Origin: Undibacterium hunanense
GTDB taxonomy: Bacteria; Pseudomonadota; Gammaproteobacteria; Burkholderiales; Burkholderiaceae_D
Assembly (NCBI RefSeq): GCF_014284335.1
Contig: NZ_JACOGF010000012.1
Span: 124,001-188,000, forward strand
DNA length: 64,000 nucleotides
Reading direction: 5' to 3'
Below the pieces are notes generated by a model. It had not been told where the DNA came from and did not search any database. It worked only from the letters and a program-made list of their open reading frames with translations. Each line of letters starts with the position of its first letter. The first letter of the stretch is position 1. Positions 24,677 through 33,735 of the stretch are shown piece by piece. Made by a program: the position numbers and the translations under genes.

Positions 24677-24856
24677 TGGTGGACACGACGGGATTCGAAC
24701 CCGCAAAACATGGCAACCAGAGCATTACTTCCGGCCGCTGTGATGATTGGAAACGCGCGCCAGTTGACACCCTTACGGAGAGCGGCAACCTGCATCTGCA
24801 ACCTTGCTCATCACAACACTTAGACCACATCTGGTGTTATCCAGACCACCCAGTCC
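24677..24856 (-). ncRNA. tRNA-like leader RNA with Y-RNA-like inserted helix
   Basis: Leftward, directly after the sigma-54 promoter, GGACTG is followed by a D arm (GGTGGTCTGGATAACACC). A long helical insert comes next, with CCAGA/TCTGG and a perfect TGTGATGA/TCATCACA stem. Then comes a textbook T arm (CGGGTTCGAATCCCG) and CGTGTCCACCA, an acceptor 3' strand with encoded CCA. The acceptor pairs only over GGAC/GTCC. Thus a tRNA frame in normal order carries a roughly 115-nt arm in place of the anticodon arm. It ends 25 bases before rsr. It lacks the GAATGC/TTGTC motifs of Y1-Y3, so a Y-RNA assignment is tentative. Confidence 0.6.
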
Positions 24857-24914
24857 TTAATCGTTTTCGGTGGTGGCACTCCCTTCATGCCTGCATGCCC
24901 TTCCATTCATGTAT

Positions 24915-24930
24915 TGCAATGGCCGTGCCA
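24915..24930 (-). promoter_or_regulatory. Sigma-54 promoter of the rsr-rtcBA operon
   Basis: Leftward TGGCACGGCCATTGCA has consensus -24 (TGGCAC) and -12 (TTGCA) elements with the five-base spacer. Transcription would begin near 24903 and pass through the tRNA-like RNA, rsr, the Y-RNA cluster, rtcB2 and rtcA. It is divergent from rtcR, whose product activates sigma-54 RNA polymerase. Confidence 0.9.
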
Positions 24931-25033
24931 GCTTTGATAAATCTTCATTTATTTTCTTTAAGCCATTGATTTACATGAATATTTTAATAAATTATTCATT
25001 TTCTTGAATTTTTCCTTTTATACAAAAATAAAC

Positions 25034-25054
25034 TATAATTATCTTTATAGATAA
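25034..25054 (+). promoter_or_regulatory. rtcR -10 element and overlapping palindrome
   Basis: A perfect TATAAT at 25034-25039 is followed at 25039-25054 by TTATCT-TTAT-AGATAA, a 6-base-pair dyad over the likely start site. The -35 is poor. The dyad could be a site for autoregulation or for the activator, about 110 bases upstream of the sigma-54 promoter. Confidence 0.45.
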
Positions 25055-25069
25055 ATATTTATCCAAAAT

Positions 25070-26683
25070 ATGAAACCCAAAAACAAGGTAGTGATCGGAT
25101 TTATCGGCACCCAGCTGGACAATGGCAAAGGCAGTGGCCGCTGGGAAAAGTGGCGGCCTACAGTGGCACTGACGCAGCGCGACGACATCGCCATCGATCG
25201 CATCGAGTTGCTGCACAGTGGTCAGCATGATGGCTTGATCGGACAGTTAAGAAACGATATCGCCGCCACCTCGCCGGCCACGACATTGCGCACGCATCAG
25301 TTGGCGATTCAAGACCCATGGGATTTTGAAGAGGTATACGCCAGCCTGTTTGATTTTGCCCGGTCATATCGCTTCGATACTGATACTGAGGAATACTGGG
25401 TGCACATCACCACTGGCACGCACGTGGCACAAATCTGCCTGTTCCTGATGACAGAGGCCAATTATCTGCCTGGTAAACTATTGCAGACTTCGCCACCACG
25501 TCGGCAAATCAAGGGGAATACAGGTGAAATTGCCCTGATTGACCTGGACCTGTCACGCTACAACCAGATTGCCCAGCGCTTTACCCGTGAAAAAGAAGAT
25601 GGCGTGGCTTTTTTGAAGTCCGGCATCGCCACCCGCAATGCGCGCTTCAATGCCATGATTGATGAAATTGAGCGGGTCGCCATCAAATCCCGCGCGCCTA
25701 TCCTGCTGATGGGCCCAACTGGCGCCGGCAAATCATTTCTGGCAAAACGGGTATTTGAATTGAAAAAAGCCAGGCACAAGCTGGAAGGAAAATTTGTTGA
25801 AGTCAATTGCGCCACTCTGCGCGGTGATGGTGCTGGCTCTACCTTGTTTGGCCATATCAAGGGAGCGTTTACAGGTGCGATGTCGGATCGCCCCGGCTTG
25901 TTGCGAGCTGCTCACAAAGGCCTGTTATTTCTGGATGAAATCGGCGAACTTGGCCTGGATGAACAGGCCATGCTGCTCAAAGCGGTGGAAGAAAAGCGTT
26001 TTTTGCCAGTTGGCGGTGACCATGAAGTACAAAGCGATTTCCAGCTGGTGGCCGGTACCAACCGCGATCTGGGCAAGGAAGTCGCAGCCGGTCGCTTTCG
26101 TGAAGACCTGTTTGCCCGCATCAATTTATGGACCTATGAATTGCCGGGCCTGAGTGAACGGACAGAGGATATCGCACCGAACATGGATTACCAGTTGGCA
26201 CAGTTCAGTGCCGAATATGGACAAATGGTACGCTTCAATAAAGAAGCCCGGGATCGCTACATGGCCTTTGCCACATCTGCGCAAGCGGTATGGACAGGTA
26301 ACTTCCGCGACTTGTCGGCATCAGTCACCCGCATGGCAACCCTGGCAGATGCGGGGCGCATCAATGACAGCATCGTCGAGGATGAAATCAAGCGCCTGCA
26401 ACGCCTATGGTCCTATGCCGGAGACAAGACTGGCATTGCGTCAGAAGTTGATTTGCATGCCTATCTGGATATAGCGCAAATCGCAGGGCTGGATTTATTT
26501 GATGCCTTGCAGCTCAAAGTGGTACTGGGCATCTGCCTGCACAGCAAATCGCTGTCAGAAGCAGGCCGGAAACTATTTGCCGCTTCACGCAACACGAAAG
26601 CCAACCCGAATGATGCTGACCGGCTGAAAAAGTATTTGCATAAATTTGGCTTAAGCTGGGCGACACTGAACCAGTCAACATAG
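25070..26683 (+). CDS. rtcR: RtcR, CARF-domain sigma-54-dependent activator of RNA repair
   Basis: A 537-residue activator. Residues 1-180 form the CARF-like sensor domain (KVVIGFIGTQLDNGKG, later VHITTGTHVAQI), which in the Salmonella protein responds to cleaved tRNA ends. The AAA+ domain has Walker A GPTGAGKS (215-222), the sigma-54 contact loop GAFTGA (265-270), Walker B LLFLDEIGEL (285-294), and the arginine-finger region RFREDLFARIN. A C-terminal helix-turn-helix follows (about 490-530). It is divergent from the promoter it should control. All AAA+ key motifs are intact. Confidence 0.95.
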   Translation: MKPKNKVVIGFIGTQLDNGKGSGRWEKWRPTVALTQRDDIAIDRIELLHSGQHDGLIGQLRNDIAATSPATTLRTHQLAIQDPWDFEEVYASLFDFARSYRFDTDTEEYWVHITTGTHVAQICLFLMTEANYLPGKLLQTSPPRRQIKGNTGEIALIDLDLSRYNQIAQRFTREKEDGVAFLKSGIATRNARFNAMIDEIERVAIKSRAPILLMGPTGAGKSFLAKRVFELKKARHKLEGKFVEVNCATLRGDGAGSTLFGHIKGAFTGAMSDRPGLLRAAHKGLLFLDEIGELGLDEQAMLLKAVEEKRFLPVGGDHEVQSDFQLVAGTNRDLGKEVAAGRFREDLFARINLWTYELPGLSERTEDIAPNMDYQLAQFSAEYGQMVRFNKEARDRYMAFATSAQAVWTGNFRDLSASVTRMATLADAGRINDSIVEDEIKRLQRLWSYAGDKTGIASEVDLHAYLDIAQIAGLDLFDALQLKVVLGICLHSKSLSEAGRKLFAASRNTKANPNDADRLKKYLHKFGLSWATLNQST

Positions 26684-26737
26684 GCAAGCCGCAGGAGGCA
26701 GGCAGAATGTACGCAAATTGTCAGCGTTAATTCAGCA

Positions 26738-27655
26738 CTAATTCAGCCGCTCGATGATGACGTATTCGTTATCTGTAGAACAGAAAAACGCAAACCCTCT
26801 GCGGGTCAGCATTTTCATCATTTTGGAATCAGGCTTGCAGGCAGCAAACAGGCGGCGGTTTTTGAAATGCATACAGAAAAAATCGGTCATGGCCGACCCT
26901 ATGCCCAGACCCAGATAATCGTCTTTCACCACCATGGCATGCAATTCGCGCTCTGATCCATTCATGCTGTCCAGACCATACAGCATGAAAAAGCCGGCAA
27001 CACGTCCATTGATCATGGATACCCAGAATTCGACGGAAACTTTTTGCTTACCGCCTATCCAGACATCCCGTATTGTCTGGCCCTCGACAATACCTTGCCT
27101 GAATGCCTTGGCAAGCGTCTTTTGCAGCACCGTATTTGACAATTCTTCCGACAGGCCGCCACTCCTGGCACCGCAGACCGCAACTTCCACGATTTCATCT
27201 GCATCCTCCGGCAAGGCGCGCCTGATACTGGCCTTGATGCGTTTTTGCCGGCGTAAATGACGCAGATGGGTTTCAAGGAAATCTGCATATTTGGATTGAC
27301 GCTGGCTCATCCTCTGGATGAGGATTGCCAGTACAGCGATAGTAGTAAACAACAAAAAACTCTGAGCGACATCAAAAACCATCAAGGCAGAACTAACCGG
27401 GAAGGTCTGACTAAATACCTGTACCCGCGCCAGGCTGCACAAACTGACAAAGAAAATAGTCCACCGGCGTGACAATAAACTGGCACTCATCGCCACCGGG
27501 AAAATATAGAAGGGTGCAAAAAAAGTCAGTTGCCCGGTATATTCATCCAGCCAATAAATCAGGCTGACCGTAAGCAAAAGGCACAGCACTAACCAGCGTT
27601 TATCCAGAGTGATAACTTTGTTTTTTACGACCGTAAGGAAAAGCTGAGCTGACAT
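26738..27655 (-). CDS. Membrane-anchored GNAT-family N-acetyltransferase
   Basis: A 305-residue protein. The N-terminal third (about 15-130) has four or five hydrophobic segments, beginning KRWLVLCLLLTVSLIYWLDEYTGQLTFFAPFYIFP, a pattern also found in sensor proteins. The remainder (about 150-305) is a GNAT acyltransferase domain with IRRALPEDADEIVEV and the acetyl-CoA loop region VVKDDYLGLGIGSAMTDF. The acceptor is unknown. ATG 27655 is chosen because the upstream in-frame extension is Cys/Ser-rich without coding character. It is convergent with rtcR, 54 bases apart. Confidence 0.72.
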   Translation of the reverse strand: MSAQLFLTVVKNKVITLDKRWLVLCLLLTVSLIYWLDEYTGQLTFFAPFYIFPVAMSASLLSRRWTIFFVSLCSLARVQVFSQTFPVSSALMVFDVAQSFLLFTTIAVLAILIQRMSQRQSKYADFLETHLRHLRRQKRIKASIRRALPEDADEIVEVAVCGARSGGLSEELSNTVLQKTLAKAFRQGIVEGQTIRDVWIGGKQKVSVEFWVSMINGRVAGFFMLYGLDSMNGSERELHAMVVKDDYLGLGIGSAMTDFFCMHFKNRRLFAACKPDSKMMKMLTRRGFAFFCSTDNEYVIIERLN

Positions 27656-28069
27656 GACACTTCTAAAAGAGGGTGAAGATTTGCCGCAAGAATAAGTACA
27701 AATTAAATATAAATAAGGCGCACGTGAACGCCGACATAACTTACATGGCAATCAATAACAATATGCCATGCTTCCTAAAAAAAAGACGTTTCAATTTGTT
27801 ACCGTCAAAACAATACCACTTGCCAATAAGGCATTTGTTTTCATATCAAAAATATGAATTGCCTGGCTTGAGGAAAATGCCGTGTAGAATGCGACCCCTT
27901 TTGCATTACTAAGGTCTTCATCTGCTTTATACCCAGCATCACGCCTGTTGCATCAACAGCATCACTCCTCCGTCCCTCCATTTGTTTCACCTCATGCACT
28001 AAAGCCGTCATGACACGCGCCTGACGGCGACATTGCTTTGTCTTTTTTCCTTACACTTTTTATTTAGCC
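27656..28069. other. Intergenic region before the secreted nuclease gene
   Basis: About 414 bases, AT-rich on the left. No ORF of coding character is present. I see no RNA family or inverted repeat of note. Divergent promoters must lie here. Confidence 0.4.
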
Positions 28070-28807
28070 ATGCTCAAACAAGTCATTGTTGGTCTTGCTG
28101 TATCCCTTATTGGTATTCATGCTTCTGCAGCACCGGAATTTTCTGAATGCCGTCAATTTTTTGCCCAGGGGCAAATCCCCGACCTGCCACGCCAGTCAGA
28201 ATGGCGCACCCGTGCACTGTGCTTTTCTTCATTCGCCGTGCTGCACTCTGGCAAAAGCCGCACGCCCGTCTACGTCGCTGAAAAATTGAATCGCCAGACC
28301 ATCAAGCTGGCCAAAGACAATGAAAGGACCAATCATTTCTTTGCCGATGCCCGCCTGCCGCGCGCGGACCGCGCAGAACTGGACGATTACAAAGGTTCGG
28401 GCTTTGATCGAGGCCACATGGCACCTGCCGGAGATATGGCTGGCACAGAAGCCATGGCGCAGAGTTTTTCGCTGGCCAATATGGTGCCGCAGGCACCACT
28501 GAATAATCGCAAGACCTGGGCTTCCATAGAAAAGGGAACGCGCCAGTACATTTCGCGTGCGCAGGGCGATGTATACGTCATCACTGGCCCGGTTTATGAT
28601 GCCCGCCCGGCCACAGTAGGGCCGAACAAGGTGTGGGTACCCAAATACCTGTTCAAACTGGTCTATGACCCCAGTGCAGGACGTGCCTGGGCCCACTGGA
28701 TAGAAAATTCAGACACCGCCCGTGCCAGCAAACCCATCAGCTATCAGGAACTGGTGAACAAAACCGGCATACGATTTTTCCCTCGCCTGGGACAGATCGA
28801 TATCTGA
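28070..28807 (+). CDS. Secreted DNA/RNA non-specific endonuclease
   Basis: A 245-residue protein with a Sec signal peptide (MLKQVIVGLAVSLIGIHASA). A beta-beta-alpha-metal nuclease domain of the NucA/Serratia type follows, with the catalytic DRGHMAPAGDM motif, the downstream SLANMVPQAPLNN carrying the Mg-binding asparagine, and VYVITGPVYD. Members degrade DNA and RNA extracellularly or in the periplasm for nutrient recovery. Two cysteines (residues 27 and 49 region) could form a disulfide. Single gene. Confidence 0.9.
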   Translation: MLKQVIVGLAVSLIGIHASAAPEFSECRQFFAQGQIPDLPRQSEWRTRALCFSSFAVLHSGKSRTPVYVAEKLNRQTIKLAKDNERTNHFFADARLPRADRAELDDYKGSGFDRGHMAPAGDMAGTEAMAQSFSLANMVPQAPLNNRKTWASIEKGTRQYISRAQGDVYVITGPVYDARPATVGPNKVWVPKYLFKLVYDPSAGRAWAHWIENSDTARASKPISYQELVNKTGIRFFPRLGQIDI

Positions 28808-28987
28808 ACCATACGCAGACAATGCGCAGACAATATGCAGACAATACGCAAGACAAATCAAGGTAAATTCACTCTTGAAACTGCTGAAGGGCAATCAATA
28901 AACATTGCCAATTTGGCATAATTCATGATTTATTGCTGGTATTTCACGCCAAAATATAGGCAACTGCCACAAACAACTCTGGTTTAA

Positions 28988-29031
28988 TGACTAACTTGCA
29001 AAATTCTGTAATAAAATTTGCCAGTTAGTCA
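28988..29031. repeat. Long imperfect palindrome
   Basis: TGACTAACT at 28988-28996 and AGTTAGTCA at 29023-29031 are perfect complements. The inner TGCAAAATT and AATTTGC largely continue the pairing. It has no GC-rich stem or T tract and lies 137 bases before the next gene, so an operator or regulatory site is more likely than a terminator. Confidence 0.55.
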
Positions 29032-29081
29032 AAAGCTAAGTAGCATCCTTTTCGCTTTATTGTTTTCCGTTACAAGTATCA

Positions 29082-29130
29082 GTGCGTACAGACATATCTT
29101 TTAGGCAAACCGCAAAAGATATGTCCGCAC
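29082..29130 (+). promoter_or_regulatory. Strong hairpin in the leader of the Yip1-domain gene
   Basis: A perfect 12-base inverted repeat (GACATATCTTTT and complement, 11-base loop) is extended by GTGCG/CGCAC across a 4-base bulge. It ends about 37 bases before the ATG at 29168. It may be a 5'-UTR structure or an operator. Confidence 0.55.
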
Positions 29131-29167
29131 GCCATAGCGCCTTACCCTACTTATCGAAGGAAAATCC

Positions 29168-30391
29168 ATGAATCTGATTGAACGTGCGAAAAACATCACG
29201 CTGACACCACAAACAGAATGGCCAGTCATTGCGGAAGAAAGCACCACTACGGCGAGTCTCTACCAGCACTATATTGCGCCACTGTCTGCCATCCCGGTAC
29301 TTGCCAGCTTCATTGGCATGACTCTCATAGGCATTAGCCTCCCCCTTGTCGGTACAATACGCACGCCCATCCTGCTCGGCGTCACGACGCTGGTGCTGAG
29401 TTTTGTGCTGGGTTTGGTCGCTATTTACCTGATTTCTCTCATTATCAACGCACTGGCACCAAATTTTGGTGGTGAAAAAAATCCCATGCAGGCGTTGAAG
29501 GTCACTGCTTATGCATTTACACCGGCCTGGCTGGCGGGGATACTGAACATTATTCCCTCACTGGGCATGCTCGGCATAATCGCTGCGTTCTACAGCTTTT
29601 ACGTCTTGTACCTGGGGCTGCCCGTGCTGATGAAGGCACCGAAAGAAAAAGCGGCGGCCTACACCGCTGTTTCGGTAATTTGCTCCATCGTCCTGATGGT
29701 GGTGATATCTACCGTAGTTGGTGCGGTAGGTGGTGCTTCGCTGTATGGTGCAGGTGCATTGCACTCGGCGCAATCCGAAGAGGCCAAAGGTGCTTTGGGT
29801 GAATTGGAGAAAATGGGTAAACAGATGGAAGATGCCAACAAAAAAATGGAGGCCGCAAAAAAATCTGGTGACCCGCAAGCTGAAGCAAAAGCAGCCGCCG
29901 AAGCCCTGGGTACCGTCATGGGTGCTGGCAGCCAGGCTGAAGTGGTGGACAAGGATAAGCTGAAAGCACTATTTCCTGACACCATCGGCGGCTTGAAGCG
30001 TAGCAGCCTGGAAGGTGAAAAATCAGCCATGGGCGAATTCAAGATTTCCAAAGCCGATGCGCGCTATACCGATGACAATAACCATCAGATCCAGGTAACG
30101 GTAACCGATACCGGCGGTAGCAAAATGTTCGGCGCCATGTTTGCCTGGGGCATGATGGAACAGGACAAGGAAACCGATGGCGGTTACGAAAAAATGGGTA
30201 AGGTCAATGGACGCCCTACGCATGAAAGATTTCAGAAAGACGGCTCGTCCGGTGAATACAGCTTGCTGGTAGCAGGCCGCTTCATAGTTGAAACCCATGG
30301 CCAGAATGTCGATATGGCAGCAATCAAGGCGGCGTCTGCCGCAGTCGGTTACGACAAGCTGGAAGCGATGAAGAACGATGGCGCAAAATAA
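29168..30391 (+). CDS. Yip1-domain membrane protein with soluble C-terminal domain
   Basis: A 407-residue protein. Residues 1-200 form a Yip1-type membrane domain with about five segments, opening with the family's amphipathic MNLIERAKNITLTPQTEWPVIAEE. A charged coiled-coil linker rich in Lys, Glu and Ala (about 205-255) follows. The soluble C-terminal domain (about 260-400) has the pattern KLKALFPDTIGGLKRSS...YTDDNNHQIQVTVTDTGG. The C-terminal domain is unassigned. An envelope or stress role is only a guess. AAGGAAAATCC precedes the ATG. Confidence 0.75.
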   Translation: MNLIERAKNITLTPQTEWPVIAEESTTTASLYQHYIAPLSAIPVLASFIGMTLIGISLPLVGTIRTPILLGVTTLVLSFVLGLVAIYLISLIINALAPNFGGEKNPMQALKVTAYAFTPAWLAGILNIIPSLGMLGIIAAFYSFYVLYLGLPVLMKAPKEKAAAYTAVSVICSIVLMVVISTVVGAVGGASLYGAGALHSAQSEEAKGALGELEKMGKQMEDANKKMEAAKKSGDPQAEAKAAAEALGTVMGAGSQAEVVDKDKLKALFPDTIGGLKRSSLEGEKSAMGEFKISKADARYTDDNNHQIQVTVTDTGGSKMFGAMFAWGMMEQDKETDGGYEKMGKVNGRPTHERFQKDGSSGEYSLLVAGRFIVETHGQNVDMAAIKAASAAVGYDKLEAMKNDGAK

Positions 30392-30407
30392 GACCTGATC
30401 GCGTCTG

Positions 30408-30431
30408 TGGCGACACCGGCAGGTGTCGCCA
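30408..30431. terminator. Hairpin after the Yip1-domain gene
   Basis: A perfect 10-base-pair stem TGGCGACACC-GGCA-GGTGTCGCCA lies 17 bases after the stop. A second small stem CCTGAC/GTCAGG follows at about 30449-30463. No T tract. Confidence 0.6.
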
Positions 30432-30736
30432 TGATCAGAATAACTCCTGACAGAGTCAGGAATGTCAGAATTATTCCCCCACCCCACCTCCCCTGTTACG
30501 ACGACTGCGCCGATCTCATCGCAGGACATGAATCCGGATGCTAACCCAAGTCGCATCAATCCAGTTTCCAGCATCAATTCCGGCTGTGTCAGCTTTCCAG
30601 AAAGCAAAATAGCCGAGACGCAGGTTATACTGCGCGTCAAAGCCTGGGAAGCTGTATGTAAGGCGTCTGGATACGACATACAGCAACAAAACCCCAAAAC
30701 TTCACTCAACTTTAATCTTGCATATAGACAAAGACG
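30432..30736. other. Intergenic region before the TPR-glycosyltransferase gene
   Basis: About 300 bases. An open frame from 30462 lacks coding character and overlaps the next start. Nothing else recognised apart from the small stem noted with the upstream hairpin. Confidence 0.4.
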
Positions 30737-33133
30737 ATGCTGAACAAGATCAAACAACTTTTTTCCGGCAAAAAAACTGCTTCTGAATCAGCACCATTGC
30801 CAACACAGACAGCTGTCAGCCAGCCTTCAACACTGCCAGAAAAAAACGCGTCCGAACAAAAAAAGCAAGGTGATATTTATCTTGCCGAAGGCAAGCTTGC
30901 AGCGGCCGAGGCCAGCTATCGTCAGGCGATTGCACTTGATCCTGGCCTGGCAAAGGCACATGGCAATCTTGGCTTTGTGATTAAAGAGCAAGGCCGTCTG
31001 GACGAAGCTGAACCGCATCTGCAAAAGGCACTGAGTCTGGACCCATCCATCTCTGACGCCCATTATTTCCTGGGCGGCCTGTATCAGGCACAAGGGAAAG
31101 CAGAACTGGCCAGAGCCAGCTATGAAAAGGTGATTGAACTGGCACCGGATTTTGAACTCGCCTACCGGGAATTATGTTTACTGTTATTCCAGACTGGCCA
31201 AGTGGAAGAAGCCAGACAGGTCATCATCAAGGCATTGGCAATCACCCCACAGTCTCTTGAGCTCCACTATTATCTGGGAAACATCGACTATGAAAGCAAT
31301 CAGTTTGCTGCGGCCGCAGAAAATTTTAAAAATGCCCTGCACATACAACCAGACAATGCCGACATCCTGACCAATCTTGGCCATGCCCTGTTCAAGATGA
31401 ATGATCTGGATCAGGCTATTGACACGCTGAGACAGGCCATCGCCCTCAATCCAGGTTTGCCGCATGCTTATCTGTGCCTGGGTACTGCGTTGCATAGCCA
31501 GGAAAAGTTTGCCGAAGCAATAGACAGCTTTGAACGCTCGATTTCGATACACCCTCAGAATATCGAAGCCCACGAAAACCTGGCACTGAGCTTCATCCCC
31601 CAAAATCAGCCAGAAAAAGCCATTGCCAGTTGGAGAAAGGTACTGGCAATGAATCCGGATCTGGCACATATACACAATAATATCGGTGCGGCCTCACATG
31701 AAATCGAGGAGTTCGATGCAGCATTGAAAAGCTGCCGGGAAGCCTTAAGAATCCAGCCAGATTTTGCTGACGCACTGTATAACCTTGGTAACGTCTTGCA
31801 TAAACTGGGGCAACACAATGACGCTATCGCCAGCTATCGTCAGGCACTGGCTATAGCGCCAGATTCGCCGGACACACTCAATAATATGGCAAATGTTTGC
31901 AGGGATATTGGGCAACTCGACGAGGCGATCAGCTATTTTCGCCAGGCACTGGCAATCGACCCCGAACTGGCTACAGCCTATAGCAATCTGGGTAACGCCT
32001 TGCATGCCCACGGCCAACTCGACGAAGCCGTGGCTAATTGCCGCCGCGCACTAGCGCTCAAACCGGATATGGCGGAAGCCTACAACAACCTGGGCATGGC
32101 ATTGAAAGACTGTGAACAACTGGATGAAGCGCAGAAAAGTTATCAACAGGCGCTGAAGTTCAATTCTGGCATGACCAATGCTGCATTCAATCTTGGCTTG
32201 TTGTTACTGGCCAAAGGCCATTATGCAGAAGCCTGGTCCTATCATGAATATCGCTACGATAATCGCACCCAGCAATCCAATACCATGAAACCGGATGTTC
32301 CATTTCCTCAATGGAAGGGCGAATCACTGCACGGCAAATCGCTGGTAATCTGGCCTGAGCAGGGTTTCGGTGATTACATCCAGTTTATCCGTTACGTCAC
32401 ATTGTTGAAACAAGCCGGCGCTGCCAAAATCAGCGTTTTCTGCAAGCTGCCACTGAAGGCATTACTGGAAACGGCTGAAGGCGTGGACCGCATCCTGACC
32501 GACGGTGATACCTTGCCTGCACATGATTACTGGTGTTTTGCACTCAGCCTGTCCTTTCATTTCAAGACCACACTGGAGACTATCCCTTCGACCTTCCCTT
32601 ATCTGAAGGTCTTGCCTGAAAGGGCAGCGCAATGGCAAAGCCGTATACCGAATGCCGGTTTCAAGGTCGGCCTGGTATGGAAAGGCAGCGAAGGGCATAA
32701 AAATGACATGAACCGCTCATTGCCGGGTCTGGCAACGCTGGCCCCTCTGTGGCAGTTGTCGCATATCAGCTTTGTCAGTCTGCAAAAAGGCCAGGGAGAA
32801 ACGGAAGCGCTGCAACCGGCAGCCAACCAGCCTATTCTGTCACTGGGCACGGATATCAAAGATTTTGCTGATACGGCAGCCATCGTCAATCAACTGGACC
32901 TGGTCATTTGTGTTGATACCGCTATTGCCCATATTGCCGGTGCACTTGGCAAACCATGCTGGGTATTGCTGCCCAGAATTGGTAGTGACTGGCGCTGGAT
33001 GCGCCATCGTGAAGATACACCATGGTATCCGTCCATACGTCTGTTCAGACAAGCTGAACACGGTGACTGGAATGCCGTGATCAGCCGTGTTCATGACCAG
33101 TTGCAAGAGTTAATTGCCAGCAAAACCACATAG
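30737..33133 (+). CDS. TPR-repeat protein with C-terminal glycosyltransferase-like domain
   Basis: A 798-residue protein. After a short N-terminus, about 13 tetratricopeptide repeats of 34 residues run from about residue 43 to 490, with regular xxxAxxNLGxxLxxxGxxxEAIxxxxxAL patterns. A link SYHEYRYDNR follows. The C-terminal domain (about 520-790) resembles the ADP-heptose/GT9-like domain of TPR glycosyltransferases: GKSLVIWPEQGFGDYIQFIRY, VGLVWKGS, DLVICVDTAIAHIAGALGKPCWVLLP and the terminal DWRWMRHREDTPWYP. Such proteins are often protein or flagellin glycosyltransferases. The target is unknown. Monocistronic. Confidence 0.85.
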   Translation: MLNKIKQLFSGKKTASESAPLPTQTAVSQPSTLPEKNASEQKKQGDIYLAEGKLAAAEASYRQAIALDPGLAKAHGNLGFVIKEQGRLDEAEPHLQKALSLDPSISDAHYFLGGLYQAQGKAELARASYEKVIELAPDFELAYRELCLLLFQTGQVEEARQVIIKALAITPQSLELHYYLGNIDYESNQFAAAAENFKNALHIQPDNADILTNLGHALFKMNDLDQAIDTLRQAIALNPGLPHAYLCLGTALHSQEKFAEAIDSFERSISIHPQNIEAHENLALSFIPQNQPEKAIASWRKVLAMNPDLAHIHNNIGAASHEIEEFDAALKSCREALRIQPDFADALYNLGNVLHKLGQHNDAIASYRQALAIAPDSPDTLNNMANVCRDIGQLDEAISYFRQALAIDPELATAYSNLGNALHAHGQLDEAVANCRRALALKPDMAEAYNNLGMALKDCEQLDEAQKSYQQALKFNSGMTNAAFNLGLLLLAKGHYAEAWSYHEYRYDNRTQQSNTMKPDVPFPQWKGESLHGKSLVIWPEQGFGDYIQFIRYVTLLKQAGAAKISVFCKLPLKALLETAEGVDRILTDGDTLPAHDYWCFALSLSFHFKTTLETIPSTFPYLKVLPERAAQWQSRIPNAGFKVGLVWKGSEGHKNDMNRSLPGLATLAPLWQLSHISFVSLQKGQGETEALQPAANQPILSLGTDIKDFADTAAIVNQLDLVICVDTAIAHIAGALGKPCWVLLPRIGSDWRWMRHREDTPWYPSIRLFRQAEHGDWNAVISRVHDQLQELIASKTT

Positions 33134-33185
33134 CCCTGACTGCTCAAAAAAATCAGCTCTGGAACCTCATTTAATGCGGTGCGTT

Positions 33186-33626
33186 TCAGGGCTGGATTGT
33201 TAACCGGCTGCGCAAGTCAAGCACACCGGTCAACCCGGCAACCTCCTGCATCAATGCATTGTGCTGGAATTCCCATTCCAGTTCACCGCTGACAGTCACG
33301 TTACCATTCTCGACAATGAAGCTGATCTTTTCTTCGTCCAGATAGTCCATACCCTGCATCAATTGCGTCAGTGCCAATCCAATATCTCTATCCGTTCTTA
33401 CATCAGCGATCGGCAGATGTACTTCCACTTTCGTATGCAATGCAGTTATATCGAAAACGCGCATGACGGCCAACTCTGCACAGCGTTTTTCAGCAAAACT
33501 GGCCACCTTGCCACTGAGGGTAACCACGCCATCTTTCACCACAACTCCAAAATCGGCGGCAGTAATATTGGTTTCCCATGTCAGCCCGGAGAGGATATCC
33601 AGCTGTATTTCGTTATCCGATCTCAT
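33186..33626 (-). CDS. Double BON-domain protein
   Basis: A 146-residue cytosolic or peripheral protein without signal peptide, made of two BON domains. The first (about 4-70) has DFGVVVKDGVVTLSGKVASFAEKR and the second (about 78-145) SFIVENGNVTVSGELEWEFQHN. BON domains bind phospholipids and stabilise the envelope under stress. It lies in a run of stress/envelope genes, upstream on the leftward strand of nothing obvious. Confidence 0.85.
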   Translation of the reverse strand: MRSDNEIQLDILSGLTWETNITAADFGVVVKDGVVTLSGKVASFAEKRCAELAVMRVFDITALHTKVEVHLPIADVRTDRDIGLALTQLMQGMDYLDEEKISFIVENGNVTVSGELEWEFQHNALMQEVAGLTGVLDLRSRLTIQP

Positions 33627-33735
33627 GCGTCAAACTCCGGGTTACGTCAAAAGGCAAGCTGAACTTATTTATTGCAGCCGTTGTTTGTTATATGATCATT
33701 GGTGTTGCTGGTAACAGCGCCTGTACAGGCCCCTG

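Noticed and set aside
30462..30743. Rightward 93-codon open frame before the TPR gene
   Set aside because: Overlaps the real start of the TPR gene and has no family-like sequence.
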